NCBI GenBank assembly: GCA_018066965.1 | Contig: JAGPVP010000011.1 | Span: forward strand, 1 to 64,000 | Source: Zhongshania sp. | GTDB taxonomy: Bacteria > Pseudomonadota > Gammaproteobacteria > Pseudomonadales > Spongiibacteraceae | Direction of reading: 5' to 3' | Length of the DNA stretch: 64,000 nucleotides | Part shown: piece after piece, positions 1-8,470 of the stretch | How positions within the stretch are numbered: the first letter of the stretch is position 1 | Layout: every line of letters begins with the position of its first letter | Translations under genes and position numbers: made by a program | Notes under the pieces: generated by a model | Databases searched by the model: none | What the model was told of the DNA's origin: nothing | What the model saw: the letters and a program-made list of their open reading frames with translations, nothing else

Positions 1-170
1 GGCTCTATTACAAACCTCACGTCATGCACAGGCTCCGTTACAAACCTCACGTCATACTCGGCCACGACCGAGTATCCAGGTGAACGAAGTGAATGCCTTT
101 TGTTTTTACGAAGTGCGATGTGATCCGTAACCCGTGGTTTATGGATCCCCGATCGGGGTCGGGGATGACG
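1..170. repeat. Direct repeat copy 1 (~170 bp, intergenic)
   Basis: This segment recurs at 338-507 with a constant offset of 337 bases and only a few substitutions, mostly between positions ~98 and ~135. It contains two short tandem units (ggctcyrttacaaacctcac), an inverted motif around ctcggccacgaccgag, and the 12-bp palindrome CCCCGATCGGGG at 147-158 followed by tcggggatgacg. It is truncated by the window edge. It resembles the REP/MITE-like intergenic repeats common in gammaproteobacteria, but I cannot assign a family. Confidence 0.85.
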
Positions 171-240
171 GTGGGGAGGTGTGTCCACCGGTTTTCGTTG
201 TGCTTAGTGACACGTGGCTGCTTGTGAAAAAATCAGCGTG

Positions 241-337
241 AATTTCGGCTGAGCTCGGGCTCCATTCCAAACCCAGGGTCATACTTTGTTGAGTTCAGGT
301 TCCGTCCCAAATCCCACGTAATTTTCCGATGAGCTCA
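241..337. repeat. Degenerate short repeat units between the two 170-bp copies
   Basis: Two diverged versions of the gagctcaggctctattacaa unit lie at about 248-290 and 291-330, bridging the two long copies. Together with the units inside the copies this gives about six related units of roughly 31-42 bp. There is no coding signal on either strand in 1-538; the 61-aa plus ORF at 430-615 runs through repeat sequence into the 3' end of cobQ and is not a gene. Confidence 0.6.
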
Positions 338-507
338 GGCTCTATTACAAACCTCACGTCATGCACAGGCTCCGTTACAAACCTCACGTCATACTCGGCC
401 ACGACCGAGTATCCAGGTGAACGAAGTGAATGCCTTTAGTTTTTACGAAGTGCTATGTGAGCTATAAGCCGTGGTTTATGGATCCCCGATCGGGGTCGGG
501 GATGACG
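338..507. repeat. Direct repeat copy 2 (~170 bp, intergenic)
   Basis: Second copy of the repeat at 1-170, aligned without gaps. The palindrome CCCCGATCGGGG is at 484-495. It ends ~30 bp from the stop codon of cobQ on the minus strand, so it may form the 3' flank of the cobalamin gene cluster. Confidence 0.85.
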
Positions 508-538
508 ATTGAGTACGTGTGGCTGTCGACGCTAGATA

Positions 539-1978
539 TTATTGAGTCAGCAATGCGTCAATATCCAAATGCGTTTCAAGATAGTCTGCCAAGCGGTCAA
601 TATTACTTTCAATAATACCGGAGTAGTCGAGGTCTTCAACCTCGCTAGCGCCCGCCCAGCTCAGTAATTCGTTGCGGGTTTCGCTTTCATCAAATAGGCC
701 GTGCAAATAGCTGCCGATGATTTGGTCGTCGTCGCTTCGGCAGCCGTCACGGTGGCTAGCTAATTCTGCGAAGGCATTGTCTAGGGCGGGGCCAGAGCTG
801 ATACCGGCATGAATTTCGTAGCCGCTGATTTTTGCGCCACTGCCGATGAGTTGTCCGCTCACTCTGCGTAAGGTCTTATCTCTGTCGAGGGTGGTTTCCA
901 TGTCGAGAAAACCTAAGCCTATACTTGAGCCGGCGTCGCCTTCAATGCCGTTTGGATCGTGAACGGCCTTGCCCAGCATTTGGAAGCCGCCACAAATACC
1001 CAGCACTTTACCGCCGTAGCGAAGGTGTTTGCTGATGTCGACGTCCCAGTTATTGCTGCGTAAATAGTCGAGGTCGCGGCGGGTGCTTTTGCTGCCGGGA
1101 ATAATGATCAGGTCGCAGGGAGGGATCGCCTCGCCTTTGCCGACAAAACACAGATCCACTTGGGGATGTAAACGCAGCACGTCAAAGTCAGTGTGGTTAC
1201 TAATGCGGGTCAGTACTGGCACGACCACTTTAATGGCATTTCCAGAAACTTGTTGGCGCTTGTCGATGGCGTCTTCGGCTTCTAAGTGAAGGTCATGAAT
1301 ATAGGGCACCACGCCAATGACTTTTTTGCCGGTGCGCTCTTCTAACCAATCGAGCCCCGGTTGCAGCAGGGCGATATCGCCGCGAAAGCGATTGATGATA
1401 AAGCCTTTAACTCGGGCTTGTTCGGTTTTCGACAGCAAATCGAGTGTGCCGACCAGATGCGCAAATACGCCGCCGCGATCAATATCCGCGACAATCACAA
1501 CTGGGCAGTCCACCGCTTCGGCAAAACCCATATTGGCAATATCGTTGGCGCGTAAATTTATTTCCGCAGGGCTGCCTGCGCCTTCAACTACAATCACGTC
1601 GTATTGTTCGCTGAGTCGTTGGTGTGATTCTAATACCGCGCCCATGGCGCGTTTTTTATAGTTGTGATAATCCTGCGCCTCCATATTACTCAAGGCTTTG
1701 CCGTGAATAATAACCTGCGCGCCGGTGTCGCTATTGGGCTTGAGTAGTACAGGATTCATGTCGGTGTGGGGCAGTAAACCACAGGCCTGGGCCTGCACGG
1801 CTTGGGCGCGACCGATCTCGCCACCCTCTGGGGTGACGGCGCTATTTAAGGCCATGTTTTGTGGTTTAAAGGGAGCCACGCTCAAACCGCGACGCCTAAA
1901 TACTCGGCAGAGTCCTGCGACGGTGACACTTTTGCCGGCGTCTGAGGTGGTGCCTTGAATCATTAATGTTAGGGTCAT
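539..1978 (-). CDS. cobQ: Cobyric acid synthase CobQ
   Basis: Glutamine-dependent amidotransferase that amidates adenosyl-cobyrinic acid a,c-diamide at the b, d, e and g side chains to give cobyric acid, in the cytoplasm. The N-terminal half has the P-loop-like GTTSDAGKS (residues 9-17) of the CobB/CobQ/MinD fold. The C-terminal half is a class I glutaminase with the nucleophile in [10 protein letters not shown] (Cys ~329) and the histidine in SYLHGLFD (~426). At 479 aa it has the usual family length. It is the last recognisable gene of the B12 cluster and is separated from bluB by 301 bp of palindromic repeat, so it may have its own promoter. No cobU, cobS, cobC or cbiB is visible in the window; they would have to lie elsewhere. 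Start chosen at the first ATG, with a second ATG five codons in. Confidence 0.95.
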   Translation of the reverse strand: MTLTLMIQGTTSDAGKSVTVAGLCRVFRRRGLSVAPFKPQNMALNSAVTPEGGEIGRAQAVQAQACGLLPHTDMNPVLLKPNSDTGAQVIIHGKALSNMEAQDYHNYKKRAMGAVLESHQRLSEQYDVIVVEGAGSPAEINLRANDIANMGFAEAVDCPVVIVADIDRGGVFAHLVGTLDLLSKTEQARVKGFIINRFRGDIALLQPGLDWLEERTGKKVIGVVPYIHDLHLEAEDAIDKRQQVSGNAIKVVVPVLTRISNHTDFDVLRLHPQVDLCFVGKGEAIPPCDLIIIPGSKSTRRDLDYLRSNNWDVDISKHLRYGGKVLGICGGFQMLGKAVHDPNGIEGDAGSSIGLGFLDMETTLDRDKTLRRVSGQLIGSGAKISGYEIHAGISSGPALDNAFAELASHRDGCRSDDDQIIGSYLHGLFDESETRNELLSWAGASEVEDLDYSGIIESNIDRLADYLETHLDIDALLTQ

Positions 1979-2023
1979 GGTTGTTTCGCTTTAATTTAAT
2001 TTAATCGGGTGTCGTTTAAATAG

Positions 2024-2280
2024 TCGGACGTCAGGCGTCGGACGAAGGAATTGGCGTTCTGCCTCTAGCATCTCCCGTTTTTAGGGAATGCTTTACGCTA
2101 GATGGGAGACGGTAAACGCTTAAAACACTGCTCGAAGCGAGGCTGAGGAATGGCAATATCTCGTGGACGTATCTGCTTACGTCAGACACCCGACCTCCGA
2201 CCTCCGACCTCCGACTTATCTTCTTAGCGTTTACCGTCTCCCGTCCAGCGTTCTGCAGCCACCGCGTCCGACATCAGACC
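2024..2280. repeat. Palindromic dispersed repeat, locus A
   Basis: The gap between cobQ and bluB is filled by an inverted repeat. The arm gatgggagacggtaaacgct (2101-2120) is mirrored by agcgtttaccgtctcccgtc (2226-2245). An outer pair, gtcggacgtcaggcgtcggacg against cgtccgacatcagacc, flanks it. Inside are three tandem copies of cgacctc. Related arms occur near 26.4 kb and 53.5 kb. The plus ORF at 2163-2393 is an artefact of this repeat. Confidence 0.8.
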
Positions 2281-2939
2281 TAATCCAGCCACCCATCTTG
2301 CATTATCAATTCGTCGATATTTTGGCGCTCGGCCCAGCGTTCTGTTTCCAGCATGGGCCGAGGGTAAAACTCCTCGACTGGACCAAGGCATAGCACGGCA
2401 ATGGCGCGACTGCCTTCGGGCATATTGAGCAAACTTTGTAATGAATCTGGATCGAATAGCGATACCCAGCCCATGCCAAGCCCCTCAGCGCGGGCAGCCA
2501 GCCAAAGATTTTGAATAGCGCAGGACGCGGAGGCCAAATCCATTTCTGGCAATGTGCGGCGCCCAAAAATATGTTTCTCGCGGCCATCCATTAAACAAAC
2601 AATCAGCAGTTCGGCGCAGTCCCGCACGCCTTCAACTTTTAAACGCATGAACTCATCTTCGCGCTCATTAAGTGCTTGCGCGGTTTTAATTCTTTCGTCT
2701 TGGATTAGCTGATAAATATTCTCGCGCAGCTCGGTTTTACGTATACGAATAAATCGCCAGGGCTGCATAAAGCCAACACTGGGGGCGAGGTGAGCGGCCG
2801 ACAGTAATTTCTTTAAGGTGGCTTCGTCTACCTGCCCACCGCTGAAATGACGCATGTCGCGACGCTCGGCCATTACTCGATAGACGGTATCGCGATCTTC
2901 GGCGCTGTAGCGTAAATCGTCGATATTGGATTTAGTCAC
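2280..2939 (-). CDS. bluB: 5,6-dimethylbenzimidazole synthase BluB
   Basis: BluB is a flavin-destroying nitroreductase-fold enzyme that converts reduced FMN and O2 to 5,6-dimethylbenzimidazole, the lower ligand of cobalamin. The 219-aa protein shows the family signatures RRDMRHFSGG near the N-terminus, APSVGFMQPWRFIRI in the flavin-binding region and GLGMGWVSLFDPD with LGPVEEFYPRPMLE in the C-terminal half, which separate BluB from ordinary nitroreductases. It starts with GTG and overlaps the 3' end of btuD by 8 nt, with an AGGAA-type ribosome binding site inside btuD, so it is translationally coupled to the import genes. Its presence means imported incomplete corrinoids could be finished with DMB. 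Confidence 0.93.
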   Translation of the reverse strand: MTKSNIDDLRYSAEDRDTVYRVMAERRDMRHFSGGQVDEATLKKLLSAAHLAPSVGFMQPWRFIRIRKTELRENIYQLIQDERIKTAQALNEREDEFMRLKVEGVRDCAELLIVCLMDGREKHIFGRRTLPEMDLASASCAIQNLWLAARAEGLGMGWVSLFDPDSLQSLLNMPEGSRAIAVLCLGPVEEFYPRPMLETERWAERQNIDELIMQDGWLD

Positions 2940-3714
2940 GGCGGGCGTTCCTGCTGCTGACGGGCATAAAATAAGTTTGGCCTTCGCTGGTGATCATACT
3001 TAGTTCTTGGTCGTAGAGACGTTCGAGTGCGGCGACGGTAAGCATCGCCTCGGCGTCTCCCCAGCAGGCGTCGCCGTTGGGGTAAAGCAGAAGAATTTTG
3101 TCGCACCAATGTGCGGCTAAATTTAAGTCGTGAAGGCAGAGGACAATACCGCATCCCGCATCGGCTTGTTCGGCCAACAGACCCATAATTTGAACTTGAT
3201 GCTTCAAGTCTAGGTGGTTGCTGGGTTCGTCTGCCAGCCATAGCTTGGGGCTTTGGCAAAGTGCGGTGGCGATGGCCAGCCGTTGGCGCTCGCCGCCGGA
3301 CAAGGTGCTGACAAGGCGTTGTTCTAAATCGCTGAGTTCTAATCTTTGTAGGGCGTTGCGGGCAATGGCGAGATCGTCTGCGGTTTCAATATCCCACGGT
3401 GAAATAAAGGGATGGCGACCAATCATGGCGGTTTCTAATACGGTGGCGGGAAAGCCTTCGCCGTTGTTTTGAAACACCACGGCAAGTTGTTGAGCGACCT
3501 GCTTGCGGCGTAATTGTTGAATATTATCTTTGTTTAAATTTACTGAACCAACGCGCGGCTTTTTAAGCCCCGCGAGGGTGTGTAGCAAGGTGGTTTTGCC
3601 TGCGCCATTGGGGCCGAGTATGCCCCAGATTTCTCCGGCTTTGACTTCAAAGGACAGCGGCGTGCCACTTTTACGCTCGGGAATATCAATGACGAGATCG
3701 GTCGCGGCCAGCAT
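2932..3714 (-). CDS. btuD: Cobalamin ABC transporter ATP-binding protein BtuD
   Basis: Cytoplasmic ATPase of a FecCDE/BtuCD-type importer. Visible motifs in order: Walker A GPNGAGKTT (~34-42), Q-loop AVVFQNNG, signature LSGGERQRLAIA (~138-149), Walker B LWLADEPSNHLD and H-loop LCLHDLNLAAHWC. At 260 aa it is the normal size. On its own it could serve haem or ferric siderophore, but its position between btuC and bluB under a cobalamin riboswitch makes B12 the substrate. It begins 3 bp after the btuC stop codon and its 3' end overlaps bluB. Confidence 0.92.
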   Translation of the reverse strand: MLAATDLVIDIPERKSGTPLSFEVKAGEIWGILGPNGAGKTTLLHTLAGLKKPRVGSVNLNKDNIQQLRRKQVAQQLAVVFQNNGEGFPATVLETAMIGRHPFISPWDIETADDLAIARNALQRLELSDLEQRLVSTLSGGERQRLAIATALCQSPKLWLADEPSNHLDLKHQVQIMGLLAEQADAGCGIVLCLHDLNLAAHWCDKILLLYPNGDACWGDAEAMLTVAALERLYDQELSMITSEGQTYFMPVSSRNARRD

Positions 3715-3716
3715 AC

Positions 3717-4721
3717 TCAGCGACTCCGGTGTAATAAGTATAAGAAACTAGGCACGCCAATCAACGCGGTAATGACCCCGGCGGGTAATTGCTCCGGCGC
3801 GATTAAGGTGCGAGCCAAGGTGTCGGCCAGTGTGAGCAAAGCGCCACCGGCTAATGCCGCAGCGGGCAGAATTAGACGCTGGTCGTTACCTAATGCCAGC
3901 CGCAACATATGTGGAACAATTAAGCCGACAAAGCCAATGCTGCCGGCGGTGGTAACGGCAAAGGCGGTTAGCAAACTGGCCGAGATATAAATCGTCCATT
4001 CTAACGGCCGCACTGATACGCCCAAGGCGGAGGCTTGCATTTGGCCGCGAGCTAGCACATTTAAACTACGGCCCAGCGGTAACATAAGGACTGAAATAAT
4101 TGCCAAGACTGTAAGAGCCATCCACGGTGAGCGGGCATAGGCGAGGTCGCCCATAAGCCAGTAGAGCATGCCGGGTAGTTGATCGCTGGGGCTGACCGCC
4201 AACATAAAGGTAATCGCTGCACCCCAACCGGAGGCGATCACCACGCCGGTGAGCAATAAGCGGGTGGGGGTCCAGCTGCCCGTGCCGTGGGCAAGCCCGA
4301 ACACGGTAACGGCCGAGATCATGGCGCCGATAAAGGCGGAGCCAGATACCATCGCTGCGCTCAAGCCGCTGAGCATGGCGAGTAATGCACCAACCGCCGC
4401 GCCGCCAGACAAGCCGAGCACATAGGGATCGGCTAAGGGATTGCGTAGCAACACTTGCATTAAGGCGCCGGCAACGGCAAGCAAGCCGCCAGCGGCAAAA
4501 GCAGATAAAGCGCGGGGCAAACGTAGTTCAAAAACCAGTGTGCGGTGCAGTGGTTCGCCACCGCCAGTGATAACTTGCCAAAGTTCTTGATTAGAAATGT
4601 GTACGCTGCCGGTGGTAATGGCCAGCGTTAAGGCGCCTAGCGTTAAGATAAATAACACCAGCAGCGGCGTTAAAAAACGCGGCAGTGCGCCAGCGGTAGA
4701 ATTGGTTTTAACGCCGGCCAC
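3717..4721 (-). CDS. btuC: Cobalamin ABC transporter permease BtuC
   Basis: FecCD-family inner-membrane permease of 334 aa with about ten hydrophobic segments. Typical family stretches include AVGALLAMLSGLSAAMVSG, TAGSIGFVGLIVPHMLRL and the C-terminal GVITALIGVPSFLYLL. It pairs with BtuD and receives corrinoid from BtuF. Its start overlaps the btuF 3' end by 14 nt, indicating coupled translation. Confidence 0.92.
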   Translation of the reverse strand: MAGVKTNSTAGALPRFLTPLLVLFILTLGALTLAITTGSVHISNQELWQVITGGGEPLHRTLVFELRLPRALSAFAAGGLLAVAGALMQVLLRNPLADPYVLGLSGGAAVGALLAMLSGLSAAMVSGSAFIGAMISAVTVFGLAHGTGSWTPTRLLLTGVVIASGWGAAITFMLAVSPSDQLPGMLYWLMGDLAYARSPWMALTVLAIISVLMLPLGRSLNVLARGQMQASALGVSVRPLEWTIYISASLLTAFAVTTAGSIGFVGLIVPHMLRLALGNDQRLILPAAALAGGALLTLADTLARTLIAPEQLPAGVITALIGVPSFLYLLHRSR

Positions 4722-5598
4722 GGGCAGTGTCCAGATGTTCGCAGAGCATGGTGGTGCCCTGTAGTAGGCGCGGCGTAGGGCGCTGAATAGTTGATGGTGG
4801 AATAAAGAATAAATTATTGCGGCGCACGGCGGTCAGGCCGCTAAAACGTCGCCAGTCTTTGAGCCAATCGTGATTTTCTTCGCCCATGCCACCGGCAATA
4901 ATGGCTTCTGGGTTGGCGGCAAGCACGGCTTCGTTGTCGATGCGCGCGGTTAAATTGGGTAGATCGCCAAAGACGTTTACGCCGCCACAAATACGCGTTG
5001 CTTCGCTAATGATGTGCTCGTTATTAACGGTCATCAGCGGGTTGATCCAAATTTGTTGAAATACGCTCACCGGCGCCGCATCGCTGTAGCGCGCACGTAA
5101 ATTGTCTACGCCGATCCGAAATGTTGCTGCGGCCGTGTTGGCGGTATCTGCCGTGCCCGCTAATATGCCGAAGCGTTCAAGGCTACTGGCAACGTCTTCA
5201 AAGGCACGCAGTTCACTGTAGTAGATTGGCATGCCCAAGGCTTGCAGTTGCGACAGCTGCTCGCGGGGATTACCACTGAGCCAGCCAATAAGTAAATCCG
5301 GCTTTAAGGCGAGAATAGCCTCTTGGTCAAAGCGGTTGTAGCTGCCAACACGGGGAAGTTTTTTGGCGGCGTCTGGGTAGTCACTAAAACTAACCGCAGC
5401 GACTAATTTGTCACCCGCACCGGCCGCATAAACTAATTCTGTTGCGCCGGGCGACAGCGCAATAATTCGCTGCGCAGCTTTGGGTAGACAGAGTTGGGCG
5501 CCGCTATCGTCTGTGACGCAGATTTCAGAATGCGCGTTTGCTGCAAAAAGCGCGCAGCCAAGAAGTAGCGCGTGAATGAGTTTTAGCGGACTGCGCAT
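4708..5598 (-). CDS. btuF: Periplasmic cobalamin-binding protein BtuF
   Basis: Class III periplasmic binding protein (helical-backbone TroA/BtuF fold) of 296 aa with a cleavable signal peptide (hydrophobic LIHALLLGCALFAANAHS). Recognisable segments: RIIALSPGATELVYAAGAGDK, the DYPDAAKKLPRVGSYNRFDQE region and KPDLLIGW. It captures corrinoid in the periplasm and delivers it to BtuCD. The ATG at 5598 overlaps the cobO stop codon (TAATG) and has GGAG six bases upstream, so I prefer it to the upstream GTG at 5604 used in the ORF track. Confidence 0.9.
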   Translation of the reverse strand: MRSPLKLIHALLLGCALFAANAHSEICVTDDSGAQLCLPKAAQRIIALSPGATELVYAAGAGDKLVAAVSFSDYPDAAKKLPRVGSYNRFDQEAILALKPDLLIGWLSGNPREQLSQLQALGMPIYYSELRAFEDVASSLERFGILAGTADTANTAAATFRIGVDNLRARYSDAAPVSVFQQIWINPLMTVNNEHIISEATRICGGVNVFGDLPNLTARIDNEAVLAANPEAIIAGGMGEENHDWLKDWRRFSGLTAVRRNNLFFIPPSTIQRPTPRLLQGTTMLCEHLDTARGRR

Positions 5599-6203
5599 TA
5601 CCACTCCACGCCCTTGCGGGCTTTTATGCCGCCGCGAAAAGCGTGTTTTTTGTCGTCGATCATCGACACGGTATCGGCCAATTCTTTGAGCGGGACGGGC
5701 GCGCCACGGCCAGTGATAATCACGCTTTGTTCACGGGGGCGATTGCGCAGTGCCTCGTAAACCTCTTCGGCGTCTATATAACCGTATTTTAAAATATAGG
5801 TGAGTTCATCTAGCAGGACGAGATGAATGGATTCGTCTTGCAGTAATAGTTTGGTTTGTTGCCATGCTTGCTGAGCCGCTTCACGGTCTTGTTCTTTGTT
5901 TTGGGTTTCCCAGGTAAATCCGGAACCCATCACAATAAAGGGGACTTCTGGGCAGCGCTCTTGAATGAAATTGCGCTCGCCGCAGTCCCACGTGCCTTTG
6001 ATGAATTGCACCACGGCGGCTTTATAGCCATGGCCCAGAGCGCGAATAATGGTGCCAAAGCCCGAGCTAGATTTGCCCTTGCCGGGGCCGCTTAATACGA
6101 TTAGCACGCCGCGCTCTTCAGTGGCCTTGGCGACTTTTTCGTCGATCATGGCTTTTTTAATCTGCATTCGCTTTTGGTGCTTTTCTTCGTCATTAAGCGT
6201 CAT
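5598..6203 (-). CDS. cobO: Cob(I)yrinic acid a,c-diamide adenosyltransferase (CobO/BtuR)
   Basis: ATP:corrinoid adenosyltransferase that transfers the 5'-deoxyadenosyl group to the reduced cobalt of corrinoids, the salvage and late biosynthesis step giving adenosylcobalamin. The P-loop is GPGKGKSSSGFG where most family members have GNGKGKTT; the Thr-to-Ser changes are conservative. Further family segments are VQFIKGTWDCGERN, LLDELTYILKYGYID and the C-terminal IKARKGVEW. The start at ATG 6203 (201 aa) is preferred because CAGGAG lies just upstream; the TTG at 6227 lacks such a site. It lies between btuB and btuF, as expected for uptake coupled to adenosylation. Confidence 0.93.
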   Translation of the reverse strand: MTLNDEEKHQKRMQIKKAMIDEKVAKATEERGVLIVLSGPGKGKSSSGFGTIIRALGHGYKAAVVQFIKGTWDCGERNFIQERCPEVPFIVMGSGFTWETQNKEQDREAAQQAWQQTKLLLQDESIHLVLLDELTYILKYGYIDAEEVYEALRNRPREQSVIITGRGAPVPLKELADTVSMIDDKKHAFRGGIKARKGVEW

Positions 6204-6275
6204 GGTGGCTCCTGATTGCTGAGTCAAATCTGCGCTGTTTTGTAGCGCAGATTATCTGAACGGTGAATGATACCT

Positions 6276-8144
6276 TTATTTTGGCGTGTAAGTGATGCTT
6301 AGCATGGCTTCACGGCCGATTGAAAGGTAATCGCCAAAGCTAAAGCTACGGGCGCTGACATATTCTTTGTCGAAGATGTTTTTTAGCGCCAGCTGCAGCT
6401 TTACCTGCTCGTTTACACGGTAAGACACGGTGCTATCGACCAAGCCGTAGCCGCCGAGTTCGTCGTTATTAGCAGTGTCTTCAAAGCGGCTACTCACTAA
6501 GCGCAGGCTGCCATTTACGCTCCACTGTTGCCATTCGCGGCCAACATCGAGATTGGCTTGTTTGTCAGCGCGACGGCGCAGGTCTAAGCCGGTTTTCGCG
6601 TCGGTGGCGTCGAGTAGGCTGATGTTAGCGTCGATACTCCATTCTTGGATAGCGCTTGAAACGCTGAATTCCCACCCTTTTATTTCGGCGCCTTCAATTT
6701 GGTCTGGACCAAAGGTGGCGGGGTTGTACTGAATTAGGTTGTCGACGTCATTTTCAAAGCGGGTCGCGGACCAGTTTCCCCAGCGCTGATTGCCACGCAA
6801 TTCAAGTTCCAAATTTTGCGATGTTTCAGGGTTTAGCGTTGAGACGCCATAGAATGGGTAATAGAGGTCGTTAAAGGTAGGCGCGTTATAGCCTTCTCCG
6901 TAAGAGGCAATGATTTTAATCTCATCATCTAAGTCAAAACCAAGGGATATATTTTTAGTTTCGTTTTTGCCGAATTGATCATTATCGTCTTTGCGGAAAC
7001 CGACCAGCGCGTCAACCACACCATAGTCACCTTGCCACTGTGCGTAGCCGCCTTTATTACCACGATTTACCTCACCGTAACTGAGGTTGCTTTCAACGTG
7101 ATCGAGTGAGCGTTCGGCACCGACGGTGAGGATGTGGTGTTCGCCGAGCATCCAATCATTTTGCAGGCTGTAAACGCGTCGTGTTGTGTCAAAGGTGTCG
7201 CCGCTAACGCCAACTGCGGCGGGATCGACATAGTGATAGTCGATGGTGGATTCGTCTTTGGATTCGCCAGCAGACAGTGTGAGCAACCAGCTCTCTAATG
7301 GACGGAATTCGCCACGAATATTGGCGATGCTGACTTCGCCGTCGGTGTAGGGAGAGCACTGATAGCTCACGCCGCCAGCGCGACAGCTATTGTCGTAGTC
7401 ACTCTCGGTTTGGCTGTTTTGATAAAGTGCGAATAATTCGGCGGCGTCATTAATTTTGTGACTGAAACTCGCGTTGATTGCCGTTTGTTCAAAGGCGTCG
7501 TCGTCGCCAGCTACCCCAGCTTTGCTAGAGGTGTTATCTACCCCGTCGGTCTCTTCGTGCAAGATACTGATGTTGGCTTGGGTTTGCTCATTGCCGCCGC
7601 TGAGGGCGGCCAACACTTTACGAGTGCCTTGGGTGCCGACGCCGACTTGCAGCATGGGCTGTATGCCGTCAGTGTCATGGTATTTGCGGGTAATAATATT
7701 GATGACGCCGCCGATGGCCTCTGAACCATAAAGGCTGGAGCGTGAGCCGCGCACAATTTCAACGCGTTCGATTAATTCTGGCGGTAAATTGGTGAGTGCG
7801 GGCGCGCCGTTAGTCGCTGAGCCAATGCGTACCCCGTCGATCATCACTAGAGTGTGATTACTCTGGTTGCCGCGCAGAAATAGACTGGTGCTGGCGCCGC
7901 GGCCACCGTTGCGGACAAAGCTGACCCCTACCGCACGAGAGAGTAATTCCTGTAAATCGTTGGGTTGAATACGCTCAATGTCAGCGCGCTCAAAGACCGT
8001 AACTGGCGCCAGAATATCGGCCACCGATTGCTCGGTGCGGGTTGCAGTGACGATGGTGGTTTCGATATGGGATTCGTCCGCCGCAAAAAGTGGTGACGAT
8101 GCAAGGGTAAAAATACTGCCAACGGCAAAAGTGGTTTTGTTCAT
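6276..8144 (-). CDS. btuB: TonB-dependent cobalamin receptor BtuB
   Basis: Outer-membrane, 22-strand-type TonB-dependent receptor of 622 aa, close to the E. coli length. It has a signal peptide (MNKTTFAVGSIFTLASSPLFA), a TonB box within ETTIVTATR, the plug signature LIERVEIVRGSRSSLYGSEA followed by IGGVINIITRK, a long beta-barrel, and a C-terminal strand ending in an aromatic-rich LSITYTPK. A cobalamin riboswitch in its leader and the adjacent btuFCD and cobO support B12 or other corrinoids as substrate. The start has TGAGG eight bases upstream. Confidence 0.95.
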   Translation of the reverse strand: MNKTTFAVGSIFTLASSPLFAADESHIETTIVTATRTEQSVADILAPVTVFERADIERIQPNDLQELLSRAVGVSFVRNGGRGASTSLFLRGNQSNHTLVMIDGVRIGSATNGAPALTNLPPELIERVEIVRGSRSSLYGSEAIGGVINIITRKYHDTDGIQPMLQVGVGTQGTRKVLAALSGGNEQTQANISILHEETDGVDNTSSKAGVAGDDDAFEQTAINASFSHKINDAAELFALYQNSQTESDYDNSCRAGGVSYQCSPYTDGEVSIANIRGEFRPLESWLLTLSAGESKDESTIDYHYVDPAAVGVSGDTFDTTRRVYSLQNDWMLGEHHILTVGAERSLDHVESNLSYGEVNRGNKGGYAQWQGDYGVVDALVGFRKDDNDQFGKNETKNISLGFDLDDEIKIIASYGEGYNAPTFNDLYYPFYGVSTLNPETSQNLELELRGNQRWGNWSATRFENDVDNLIQYNPATFGPDQIEGAEIKGWEFSVSSAIQEWSIDANISLLDATDAKTGLDLRRRADKQANLDVGREWQQWSVNGSLRLVSSRFEDTANNDELGGYGLVDSTVSYRVNEQVKLQLALKNIFDKEYVSARSFSFGDYLSIGREAMLSITYTPK

Positions 8145-8244
8145 GGTTAAACCTCAAAGCTATAAAAGGAAGCAATGAGGGAGGGGTAGGGGTTATATAC
8201 AAGTATACGACCGCTGATGGAGCCCTCCGCTTCATCGGGTGAAT

Positions 8245-8402
8245 CAGTAGAGGCCGGTTCCGGGCTCGCACTTTCAAATTGAAATGTGCTTACCGTTGCG
8301 GGGGCAGCGTTGGCATTGCGGCACTCGTGAGAGTGGGCGCGCACCAGACTTCCCGTTTAACTCTTTGTCACCAGATTCGTGACGCAGGGCACCTGTTACT
8401 TG
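8245..8402 (-). promoter_or_regulatory. Cobalamin (adenosylcobalamin) riboswitch upstream of btuB
   Basis: Read on the minus strand the leader contains the conserved cobalamin-riboswitch blocks in the right order: AACAGGTGCC, then TTAAACGGGAAGTCTGGTG, then GCTGCCCCCGCAACGGTAAGC, then the B12-box-like AGCCCGGAACCGGCCT. About 100 nt then separate the aptamer from the btuB ATG. I see no U-tract terminator, so control is more likely by sequestering the ribosome binding site. It should repress btuB, and by polarity the downstream import operon, when adenosylcobalamin is abundant. Confidence 0.95.
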
Positions 8403-8408
8403 GCGCGC

Positions 8409-8437
8409 ACTCTAAGGCTGCGTTGGGTTTTTGTCAA
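8409..8437 (-). promoter_or_regulatory. Sigma70 promoter for the cobalamin riboswitch/btuB transcript
   Basis: On the minus strand: consensus TTGACA (8437-8432), a 17-bp spacer, and TAGAGT (8414-8409). Transcription would start around 8402, directly at the 5' edge of the riboswitch aptamer. Confidence 0.75.
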
Positions 8438-8470
8438 ATTGTCGGGGGATGCGAGGCGTTGTGATCAGAG

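Noticed and set aside
1-507. CRISPR-like array of short repeats
   Set aside because: Units are tandem and degenerate without unique equal-length spacers, and the long copies are simple direct duplications; no cas genes are present.
2163-2393. 76-aa plus ORF between cobQ and bluB
   Set aside because: It is the translation of repeat locus A and the antisense of bluB.
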